Of a DNA stretch of 64,000 nt, positions 24,501 through 34,199 are shown piece by piece (position 1 is the first letter of the stretch; the number at the start of each line of letters is the position of its first letter). The position numbers and the translations under genes are program-made. The DNA is from Moniliella sp. 'wahieum' (Eukaryota > Basidiomycota > Moniliellomycetes > Moniliellales > Moniliellaceae): positions 1 to 64,000 of the forward strand of contig RSEE01000075.1 in NCBI GenBank assembly GCA_003971905.1, given 5' to 3'. Under the pieces are notes generated by a model. It was not told the origin of the DNA. It saw only the letters and a list, made by a program, of their open reading frames with translations, and ran no database searches.

Positions 24501-24918
24501 CGGCACGGCGGTACACCTGCCGCCGGCGACTGCGGCATGCCCACCAGCCAGACCAGTTCCACCCTCACGGACAGCTTGCGCAACTTTAGTTTCCACTCGA
24601 CGCCGATGCCTACCGTCGCTTTGCCCGAAGAAGCACCAATGGCGATCCGAAGAGCGTCGATCCTGACCCACCCCCGGTTCCCATGCCCGCAGGTGCAGAG
24701 AGGCCCCAGATGAACAGGAGACCGAGGAGGTTGTCGTATCATCGTCGCACCCGACCATTCCCACCATTCCCACCATTCCAACCGTTCCAACCGTTCCAAC
24801 TAGTTCGACCGGTTTTCCCGGCTCGACCGTTCCCATCGTTTCTTCTTTGCCCCACTCTCCTTCACCCATCACCGACCTGTTTTGCTCGGTCTACCCTCAC
24901 CTTTGGGCCGGGCCATAA
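21537..24918 (+). CDS. TEA/ATTS-domain transcription factor
   Basis: DNA-binding regulator of the TEAD/Tec1/AbaA family, which in fungi controls development and filamentation. The N-terminus is Pro/Ser-rich. The TEA domain spans an intron: TDVWPDDVEVAFWE ends exon 1, GTGAGT at 22033 to CACAG at 22145, then ALRFIPKLGRRKVLVHGK, GRNELIADYIHRKTGKQRSR and KQVSSHIQVLKN. These match the three-helix TEA fold including recognition helix 3. Further on are YAPFATDFWADLLSRS, a conserved region of fungal family members, an NLPMSNLP/SLPNLPSLP array (23547-23635), a GGGATG-encoded Gly/Met array (23980-24090), a PTIPTIPTVP array and a stop at 24916-24918. At least five frame changes occur outside the TEA core (near 21620, 21950, 22980, 24000 and 24250). 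ATG 21537 is the best start. Confidence 0.85.
23547..23635 (+). repeat. In-gene NLP/SLP-encoding repeat
   Basis: Units AACTTGCCCATGTCC and then AGTTTGCCC repeat in frame inside the TEA factor, giving a Leu-Pro-rich linker. Confidence 0.75.
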
Positions 24919-26242
24919 TCACCGGAGCGAAAAGTACCTCATTACCTCGATCCTTTCGTTTTGATTCCCGTCACCTTCTTCATTTTTCCTCCTCATTTTT
25001 AATCCTTCATTCTTCCTCCTGCTTCTTCCTCGTGCCCGTTTCCTCTTTACTAATTACTGATTTCCGGTACACCGGGGAAGGAGCTTGCCTCTCTTGCCTG
25101 TCCAACTTAGTCAAGTTGGCTCGAACTTTTGGCATTGTTGCTGGCCGCTTTCCGCACCCTTGCTCCCCTTTCCTTTTGATTTTACCTAACCCTTCCTGTG
25201 GTTGAGCCTCTAAGGCCCCTGCTCGAGGCTTGACGTCGTTGTGTTACCTACCCCCTGCAACGTCTTTTCTCCTATCTTTCTCTTTCTCTTCCTTTTCCTC
25301 TTATACTTCTACCCTCTTTAATTGTCCTGTGCTACCTGTTCTGACCTGACTTGCCTTGATTGATTCTGTCCTGTCCTTCTGTTTTGTTCTGTTCTGTTCT
25401 GCGTCGTTAACAAGCTCTGCTGCGTTTTGGTGTATAGAGCGCGTATGCGGTCGTGTGGGGTTTTGCGAGAAGGGCGAGAGAATTCTTCGCCTCGAGGGCC
25501 CTCTGTTCCTTGCTGCCCTGAGGGTAGCGGAAAGTTGCTGAGTTGATCTCGTTGCCTATATCGTTTCTTGCTTTTTCTCTTTGCGTTTAGGTCTATTCGA
25601 TTTGGCCTGGATTGTCCTTGGCCCAGATTTGATCGTATAATCCCCCTAGGACGGTTCCTTTCCTCTTTTAGTTCTTTGGATCTTCATTCGTTTTTCGATT
25701 CTTTTCTTTCTTTCTTCGGTTTACTTCATTCAACAGTCGTCTCCATCACTTGGTATGAACCTCCTTTTTTCTCAATATCCATCCCACCTATTTTGTCCTG
25801 TTCTTTGCTTTTACCACAGTAACTACACGATCGACCAACGCGAGTTGGGCTGGTTCATGTCCGAACCTAGTACAACAATCACCGACCCAATCGTGGCTGT
25901 CTGTCTGCATTGCTCTCGCCTCAGGCCTCACCAGCCTGTTTGATGGGGAGATCACCACAGACTGTCGCGATGCGCACGTAACGCTCATGCGTTCTTGCCC
26001 CTTCGCCCTATCAGGGGCAACTACATCCACTTGTGTTGCCACGCTCAAGCCGACACGCTTCCCCCAACACCCATGACAACTATTCTCGGACTTAGTTGTG
26101 TACGACTCGGCTCAGCGCTCACCCGAGATCGCCTTCGGTTCCCCGTTGGGCCGAGGAGGGTGCGGTAGGATATAGCACTTCGTGGTGGTAATAGAGCTTT
26201 GGCGCGGGAAGTCAGGCCCTAGTAAGTTGGGATTGGCCGAAT

Positions 26243-26333
26243 GGTGAACCAGTGAACGTGGTGAACGTTCGTTCACGTTCAACGTTGATCATCTCAACGT
26301 TCAACCTTGAAGCTTGAAGCTTAAAGCTTAACC
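26243..26333. repeat. GTTGAACG / AAGCTT inverted-word cluster
   Basis: GTGAACCAGTGAACGTGGTG leads into AACGTTCGTTCACGTTCAACG, CAACGTTCAACC and CTTGAAGCTTGAAGC followed by TTAAAGCTTAACC. Forward and reverse-complement copies of GTGAACG and GTTCAACG face each other, so the segment can form hairpins. Confidence 0.7.
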
Positions 26334-26487
26334 ACCAATCTGAGAATTTAGTCGAACTTGGAACATACATCTCGGAGAAGCAGATCTGGACCCTAGCAGG
26401 GGGCTACCCCCGCCTACGCCCGTATGCGTCGGGGAAATACAAGGGAACAGTCTTCCCCATTGTTTCAGGCGGGCATGCCGAGTGGGT

Positions 26488-26702
26488 TATTTGAACGGAT
26501 TGAACGGATGGGGTCGATGATGTCGATGTCGATGAAGGTGCACCATCTTCGATGGAAGGCAGGAATGGCAAACGAGTTCAAACTCTTCCACCAAAGGTTG
26601 AACGGCGATCGCTGAGCACTGAACGTGAACAACCTCAGCGCTGAACAAAGTCCTCCGTTGTCCGTTGAACCAATTCTCAACGTTCAAAACGTTCTGCATA
26701 CT
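26488..26702. repeat. Spread GTTGAACG words
   Basis: TTGAACGGATTGAACGG, AGGTTGAACGG, ACTGAACGTGAAC, CCGTTGAACC and CTCAACGTTCAAAACGTTC occur within about 215 bp, continuing the word family of 26243-26333 at lower density. Confidence 0.55.
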
Positions 26703-27370
26703 CTCAACAACTGTATCGTACGTACGGGGTACTAGACCAAGTTGCCAAGTCTGTAACGAACACCCCCATCAACGTCAACGCCAGCGTCATCAACAAGAGA
26801 TGAAGCCAGAACAGCATTGGAGTGAGCTAGTGAGGCCTAAGGCCTGAGGATCTGAGGGTCTCAGGATTGAGGGCGAGACGAGCGTAGGACGTTGTTTGGA
26901 AGGTGTGGCGGTGCTCACAGGATGGGCTGAGAGTTTTCTCATGATGAGTGCATTCGTTCTCGGTACACCATGTGTCCGTGCTCTACTCAGTACCACCCAG
27001 TACGATCAGTCCCAGTAGAGAAGATGCCTTTGCGACGAATAGCGACGGGACTCCAAGAACATATGCGGGCTACGATCATTATCGATCACACTGATCATTC
27101 GATCATTCGAGCACATTCGATCACTCCATCAGGAGAATAGGTAAAACGAACCAGATCCCCATCCATCTCTCCCGCCGGGGACGCCTCCATATCGCGCATC
27201 CGCGAATCTCACGATCGCGCTCTCCTGCCTCTTCGCACGGGAGGTGGTGTGCATATATGTATGTGTGTGTGTGTGAACTAAGAACGACAACGCGGCCCCA
27301 CCAACTGCGAAGGAAACGAAACAGCATAACATGGCCAGTGTCAACCGACCACGACCCGCTACTGCTTATA

Positions 27371-27388
27371 TTGAAGCTTGAAGCTTGG
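27371..27388. repeat. AAGCTT doublet
   Basis: TTGAAGCTTGAAGCTTGG, another isolated instance of the AAGCTT word family. Confidence 0.6.
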
Positions 27389-27865
27389 GCCCAACGAAGC
27401 GGTTGACCAGACGCTCGCTTCCCAGACGTCTGCCCTACCAACATTCCATCTTCACATTATCAGACCGGTCTGCAGTGGGGGCGAACTATCCAGCACCTCA
27501 TTCTTGACTCTTGCCCTTGGACATTCTGTACGCCCGTTGGGCCGCCATCGACCACATCCCAAAGGTAGCTGGCCGACGCTGCGGGCGCGAGCCTGTACCG
27601 GGGAACCATTCCTTTCGATACGAGGCAGTTGGAGTCGGGGAGTGGGGGTAACTCGGACAAAATGGACATGTCGTGGAGGCGTGCCGGAGTGCGACCGCCG
27701 GGAAAGGCGCCGGGGGTGGGGGCGGGTGTCATAGGCGAGCCCAGCTCCGGCGACGGGGGTGGGAGGCCGCCAGAGCGGCTGGGATGGGTTTCGGTTTTAC
27801 GGGACATACCAAGGCCCGTGGCGTCAAGATAACTGTGGTGGGGTGTGGAAGAAGCCTCTCTCGTC

Positions 27866-27990
27866 ATCATGTGGTAGGCGGGCAAGGCAAGGGAGGAGAT
27901 GGTGTGGATGCAATCCGGGCAAGACAGCCCGGAGCAACAGGAAGGGAGGGACAGAGGCGGAACGGGGCCGCCTCGCACAAGCGCTCGCTC
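27866..27990. repeat. Dispersed repeat, copy B
   Basis: Matches 19548-19680: GCAAGGCAAGGGAGGAGATGG, ATGGTGTGGATGCAATCCGGG and ACGGGGCCGCCTCGCACAAG appear in the same order. By eye identity is high only in these blocks, with small gaps between them. Confidence 0.6.
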
Positions 27991-29398
27991 CTATTCGACA
28001 CGGCCGGGTGGGGGGAGAGGCGTTCTTGGATACTACAGCGGGTTTTGGCAGGGGTGGTCAGTACGTCATTGAACGTAGGTTGAGCTGAAGATGGGGAGAT
28101 GTTGTGACATACATGGGATGCCGTACGCGGGGCGAGCACGACGGGGTGGCGCAAGCCGACTAGCAATTAATAAACCTGGCGGAGAAAACCCACCCAACTC
28201 GGTGTCAATTCAAATCCTTCTCGTGGTCTCTCGCCCGCCGCGGTTGGATGGGGCTGGGCATGTGATTCGATCAGGGGATCAAGAAGTGCTTGCGCTGCTT
28301 GTCCAATGGAAACGGATGGGGGTTACCAGTTCATGGCTTCTTCATGCCAGTGACCTCTTTCGATGGGGCCTTGATCCGGGGGGCTTGGATGGTGGTTTGT
28401 ACCTGTCACATGGTCACAGCCGGGGCTCCGGTGCGCCGGACGAAACGTGAGGCGAGGGAGACGGAAGGTGATCCGAACGGCGGGTCGACGGTAGTGGGAT
28501 GGCGCTGTGTGGGGGCCTGTTGTGAGGCGCACGTTGAGGTGCGGGAGTGTGCTTGCTTGAATGGGCAAGAAGCGGAGGCGGGAAGGACAGACGGCGGGGC
28601 TAGGCGGTCCGGGCGGTGCGCTGAGGCTGAGTGTTGCGGGGCCAGCGTGAGAAGAGGGGGGTGCATCGAGGGACCGAGATAAGCGCTAAGCGCTCCCAGG
28701 CATCGATCCTCGAGACAACCGCACGGGGTGGCTGTGGCCAGTCGCCGGATCATCGACCGTCAGGCATCACCCAGCGCCAATCGATCGCGCTTGATCAGGG
28801 CGTGTTGCTAATCAGCGGCGGCCACGCCATCCTCAACGCATGCATGCATCGCACAATCCTAATCGCCACTTATCAGGGCTCGCCTGCATGCATCACCCAT
28901 CCCCCGGCGCCCGGCTGATGCGTGGCCCGCGTGCTGAGGCTCTGCGCCAGCCCCCCCCCCCCCGCCAGCCACCGCAGCCCGCCACCCACACTCGCCCCGT
29001 GCGGCCCACACGCACGCGGACAGGAGGCAGCCGCTGCTAGGGTTGGGCCTTGGCAGCGCTGCTCGCGGCTCGCAGCTCGCAGCTGTCCTGTGTTGTGCTC
29101 TGTCTCTGACGCGGCTGCAGGGCGGCCGTGTCATGTGCAGCACACCCGCCCAGTGCCCCCAGCGCACGCCGTCCCTGGCGGGCACAGCGCCAGCCTTGCT
29201 GTGATGCATGCTCGCTCACGCCTCCGATCTCAGACCTCATCCGCGCGGCTTTGCTGGGCTGCTGCTGCTGCGGCCTCCTCCCCGGCCCATCGCCGATTAG
29301 TCGATTGGGCCAGCGAATACTCGCCGCCTCCACCGCCATCTCCCCTGCCCCGCTCGCCATCCGCCTGCCCATCCCCGCCGCCCAGCTCGCCCGCCGAC

Positions 29399-32300
29399 AT
29401 GCTCTCCATGTCGTCGCCCCCGCTCCCCGTGCGGGCGCACGACGACCGCTCCCGCCTCCGCCTCTCCGCCCCCCCCGCCTCCCCGCCCGCCTCCGCCCGC
29501 CCAGCCCCGCCGCCCCCCCGAAACCCCCATCCCCCGCCCCTCTCCTCACCCCGCCCCCAGCGCCCCCTCCCACCCCCCCCGCGTGTCTTCACCCGCCCCG
29601 CGCGCTCCGCCCTGCGCCGCCCATCGACGGTGTGTGCCCCCCCTGCTCTCGCTCTCCGCCGCCGCCCGTCGACGCAGCTGCTGACCTCGTCTTCTGTCGC
29701 GCCACAGCAGCCACTCCCCTCCTCCGCACAGCAGCCACTCCCCTCCTCCGCACAGCCCCCACCCCCCCTTAGCGCCCCTCGTCTCCTCCCCCCCACTGCC
29801 CCCCCGCCTGCGCGCGCACCGCTGGTGCGCAGCACCTCGGCCCAGACCCCGTGCTTGCCCGACCCCCTCCACCCCTTTGTGCTCTCCTCGCCCCCCTCGC
29901 CCCTCGCCCTCGCCCCCTGCTCCTCCCCCCCCGCACCCGCTTTCCCTTCCGCGCCGTATCCTCCTCCTTCTCATCCCCCGTCCCATCCTTCCGCCGCCGC
30001 ACCCCACCACCACCGCTCCATGCCCATGCGTCCCACCACATCTCCTTCCTCAGCGACACGTCCGCCCCCCGCTTCTCTTCCCAGACCCTTCCCCATTCCT
30101 CCCGGCCAGGCACGCTGGACGCGTGCTCGTCTGCCTCGCCCCGACGAACCGCCTCGGCGGCGTCGTGCCCTCCTTCATCCTCCGCGCCCGTGCCGCTCAA
30201 CGCGCCGAGGGATCCGCCAGCGGAGACGACCTGTTTGTCCTTGTCCTTGTCCCGCCAAACGTCGGGGGCCGAATCGCTCCGGGCAGTGAGCTCGCCCGGT
30301 GGGATGAGCTCCTTGGACACGAGCCACCACCCGTCCCGCTCCCGCAGGGGGGGTCCCTTTCGCGCCTTTTTCCGCCGCCGGCAAACCCAGTCCTCCCTAC
30401 CGTCTGCAGCCCCGAGCGACGAGGACGAACCGCCAGCCGGCATGGACGGCGCACAAGAAGATGCCGCAGCGACCTACGACACGTCCGGACGGTTTGACTT
30501 GCCTGCCATGGGCACCTCCTACCCCGGCACCATCGCCAGTACGTCGCCCACCACCACTCAGCTCGACTTGACGCCGTACGAGGAGGCCCAGGCGCCCCAT
30601 TTCGGCCTGAACATGGAGAATGTGGAAGCGCGGCGGCTGCCGGATAAGCCGTCGGGGGAGACGACTGATTTTGTCTACACGTCCCTTCCGCCCTTTAAGC
30701 TGCCTGGCAGCGGCACCCTGCAGCCCATCCCCAACGAGTCGCCCACTCGCTTTTTCCAACGGGCCGTGGTCAACGCCGCGCCAGGGGACATTATTTCGCG
30801 TCTCTTCCTATGCCGATCCCTTTTATCTCGCTGCCCTTCGTGCTGGCATGGAGCGCTATGACTATGCCGGCGACCCAATCGACATGGCGATGCGCAAGTT
30901 TTTGCTGAACGTTTCGCTGCCGTCGGAAGCTCAACAGATCGATCGCGTGTTGGAGGCGTTTGCCGTTCGCTATACTTTCTGCAACGCTGACATCTTTACG
31001 GACCCAGGTATGCTGCCTTTCCTTTCGTTTCTACCGTAGAACCCAGACCGCAGTTCCCAGACCCGTCATCTGACCCCTACTCTCCGTTTTCCCAGACTCG
31101 CTCTACATCCTCGCCACGTCCATCATGCTGCTCCACACGGACCATTTCAACAAGAACCTCAAGTCCAAGATGAGCAAGGCGGACTATGTCAAGAACACGT
31201 CGGGCGTGATGCCGTTGATGCAGGCGGGTGTGATGCTAGAGTATGTGTACGACAATGTGACCTGTGCTCCGTTTGTCTACCCCGACCAGGAAGGACAAGA
31301 AACGGGTCAAGGGCAAGCTCAATCCGTACGCGCTGCTTTCGCACAACCGCTACCGTGACTTGGCCTCGGACTTTGCTCGACTGTTTACGCTGCAGCCCAC
31401 GTTGGCCGTCGATCACGATTATACGACATTGGATGCAGCCAAACTGCTACGTCATTTTTGAGTCGCCCACCATCCGTACGGCCAGCTACATGGCCTCTCC
31501 CATCGCCATGGCATCGCCCTCTGCGCTGGCCGTGTACACCTCGGGCCAAATCCCACAGACCGAGGTGATCAACACGGTGCGGGTCACCAAGCTCGACCTG
31601 CTCCAAGGGCGGGAAGAGTCCGATTCCATCTCGGTGCGCAAACCAGTCGCGTCCAACTGGTCTTCCTCCAGTTCGCGCACGCGACGCTGGGGCTTGCTGT
31701 TGACCAGCAGCCAGTTGGCCATCTTTAAAGACGCGTCATATGGGGACATGTTACTGCGGCACCTGGCCAAGTGCGCGCAGGACGCCAAGAAGGCCGACGA
31801 GGTGTTGCCTAACTTTGCGCCCGACTGTCTCTTGCACCTGTACGACGCAGTGGCATTTTGCGACAGCGAGACGGACCGCGTGCCCAACGCGTTCAAGGTC
31901 CGCGCCGACAACCCCAACACGGGCGTCCAGCGGCTCTTTTTCTTCCAACCTTCTTCCGCGGCCGAGCGGACAGACTGGATGGCGAAAATCAACTTTGCCG
32001 CCACCATGCGCTGGGCCGGGGTGAAGAAGGTGGATGGCGTGTCGAAGGGGGAACTGATCGCGTTGGCGCGCATGCGCCGCGGCTCGGCCGCCACCGCTCT
32101 GTCCTTGTCTGGCAGTGGCACCGGCAGCGGTGCCGGCAGCGGTGCTGGTGCCGGTGCAGGAGCGGGCGTGGCGCACCGCAACAGTGCGGTGACCACGAGC
32201 AGTGGGGGCAGCAAGGCGTCGCAGCACCGGCCCAGTTCGTCCTCGGTCCGACGGGCGAGTTTTTCAACGACGTGGGGAGCGAGACGGTGGGCCAGCGCGA

Positions 32301-33192
32301 GTCGATGCGCGAGTCGCGTCTGGCCGAGCTGGAGGCCAAGTTTGAGGCCAGGCTGCGGTGGGCGAACGGAGTGATCGAAGCGGGCCAGGAAACGATGGAG
32401 ATGACACAGCGCACCGCACGGCACTTTAGTATCCTCACCCCGCTCCAGAAGAGCACGCGCGACCGTCTGATGCTGAGCGCTGTGCACTGGGCCAACCACC
32501 TGAACCAGCTCTACCTCACCACCTTCAAAGCGCATCTCCGTCGCCATCTTGCTCTGTCCCCTCGACGCGCCCCCCACGCCCACGCCCACGCTCACCCCGT
32601 CCCGCCGCTCCTCCACCGCACATAGGACCACTTCCCACCCGTTCGGTTCCTCCCCGCCAGGCGAGTACAGCTTGCCTGCGCTCCAGCGCCAGCTCAACGC
32701 TTTCCGCTTCACCCCGCTCTCCTCCGACCCCGCCCTGCCCCCCTTTGACCACCGCCGTCTCTCGGCCACACAACAGCAGCAGCACACCATCTGCCACAGG
32801 ACCAGCACCAGCAACCGCACCCGCAACGACGGCTGATCGCACCCGCGCATCTCCACCTTGGCGAGCCCCACGGACCATGGCCGTCACCCGCCGGTTCGCT
32901 CTGCCTCGACCGGCACCCCTCCTCATTCGTTTGCGCTCTCTGGCGTCCCGCCCAGCCTGGGCACGGCGATGGACCCCGCGCTGGCCTGGTCAGCTGCCTC
33001 GCCTTTCCTGCCTGGACCAGGGTCGGGACTGGGTCGGGACCAGGGTCGGGACTGGGTGTGGAGGCGTTGGCGCCCTCCCCGGCTCCCATGCCCGAGCCCC
33101 TTAGCCCACTTGACCAGGACCCGCGCGACCTACGCGACCAGCAAGAACGGGACCACAGGGAGCAAAGCGAGGGACACCAGCAGCCTGCCTAA
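29399..33192 (+). CDS. Sec7-PH Arf guanine-nucleotide exchange factor
   Basis: Exchanges GDP for GTP on Arf/Arl GTPases at Golgi or plasma membrane. ATG 29399 opens a long Pro/Ser/Arg-rich disordered N-terminus. The Sec7 domain starts near 30800: YADPFYLAALRAGMERYDYA, GDPIDMAMRKFLLNVSLPSE, QQIDRVLEAFAVRY, then an 88-nt intron (GTATGC 31008 to CCCAG 31095) and HTDHFNKNLKSKM. The invariant catalytic Glu lies in SLPSEAQQID. The end of Sec7 is LEYVYDNVTCAPFVY. A PH domain follows (RRWGLLLTSSQLAIFKD near 31685 to RTDWMAKINFA near 32000), then a Gly/Ser repeat, a helical segment (LAELEAKFEARL) and a disordered tail ending EGHQQPA. Sec7 plus PH in this order recalls fungal Syt1-like GEFs. Frame changes near 30810, 31265, 32240, 32540 and 32850; the one at 31265 fits one extra C in a C4 run. 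Confidence 0.85.
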
Positions 33193-33437
33193 CTGCTTGA
33201 GAGGACGCTGGACCAAGACGCGGAGCAGGACCACGTACACGAAGATCGCGTGGGTGGGCGCACGCGTGCCCCCCCCCCCCGTTCGGGGTGCCGGCCGCCG
33301 GCGTCTTGCTCTGTCTGTCCTAGCCTCCCCGTGGGTGTGAGGGGTGGGGGAGGGGGTGTCTTTGTATTTGTACAGCCTCTTGCTCTGGTGTTGGAGAATC
33401 AACTTGGTCCCCCCTCCGACCTTTTTGTCTTTACCCC

Positions 33438-33497
33438 TTTTCCTTTCCTTTTCCTTTTCCTTTTCCCTTTCCCTTTCCCTTTCCCTTTCCGTTTCCC
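33438..33497. repeat. TTTTCC/TTTCCC pyrimidine microsatellite
   Basis: About ten units of CCTTTT, then CCCTTT, in an unbroken polypyrimidine run downstream of the Sec7 gene. Purine/pyrimidine mirror symmetry could allow triplex DNA. Confidence 0.85.
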
Positions 33498-34040
33498 ATG
33501 TGGATCCACCGCCTTTCCCCGTCACATATTCATACCTCCCATGTACCCCTCCCTCCACACCTCCCACTTCTTCGCCCGCTTTCATCTCTGCATCGCACCC
33601 GCCGCTTGGCACCAATATCTATTCTCGAATCTCCTTTGCCGTATTATGCTTGTTTGGGCGCTGAGCCAGTGCCTCTCGTAGCTCCCCATCTACTGTTCCA
33701 AAGTGCCAAACCGCAGTGGGGGGTGTACCCGAGGCGGTACGTGGCATGGGCTGGACAGTGCATGTGAGCGATCGTACAAAGCGAGGCAGAAGACAAGGCA
33801 GAAGCGTGGCAGGGCTCCAGGGCTCCAGGGTTAGATACAGAGTGCTGTATGTCGTAGTAGTATAGTGCGGAGCTGCTAGCCTTCAGGACGAGAACGTACG
33901 CTTCCGTTGCTCACAAACGATTGTTTGCGGATGAGTATGACCCCAAAACTGACAGCTTCAGTCCCACCGTGCAACGATGACTAGATGACTACCGACTTGG
34001 ACGATCCCTAGGACCCGACGTGTATCTGGCTATTCCTATT

Positions 34041-34092
34041 CCTCCTCCTCCTCCTCCTACTCCTACTACTACTACCACTATTACTACTACCA
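34041..34092. repeat. CCT/ACT triplet microsatellite
   Basis: CCT units grade into ACT/ACC units (CTACTACTACTACCACTATT), an imperfect triplet run. Confidence 0.8.
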
Positions 34093-34199
34093 TCCCTCCA
34101 CTTGTTCCACTCCGCCTTTCGGTGCCCCATTAACCCTAAGACCCACTGTCGCATGTCTAGTCACTAGTCACTGGTCCACTTTTTCCAGCCCAATCACAG

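Larger units (their letters stand above)
24919..29398. other. Long gene-poor region
   Basis: About 4.5 kb without a recognisable gene. The first roughly 900 bp (24919-25830) is strikingly T/C-rich on plus and could be a long 3' UTR or a separate transcript. The centre carries AAGCTT/GTTGAACG clusters and GATCATTCGATCATT words (27070-27125). The right part holds dispersed repeat copy B and the GC-rich promoter or leader of the Sec7 gene. Small open frames at 27460-28920 lack family motifs. Confidence 0.55.
33193..34199. other. Intergenic region between convergent genes
   Basis: Holds the 3' flanks of the Sec7 gene (+) and the hypothetical gene (-). Apart from the two microsatellites listed separately nothing is recognisable. 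Confidence 0.5.

Noticed and set aside
22824-24872. 682-codon antisense open frame opposite the TEA gene
   Set aside because: Shadow of the GC-rich plus-strand gene; it has no conserved motif, whereas plus carries the TEA domain and related blocks.
31486-32871. 461-codon antisense open frame opposite the PH domain of the Sec7 gene
   Set aside because: Plus strand carries the recognisable PH domain; the antisense frame has only composition-driven sequence.
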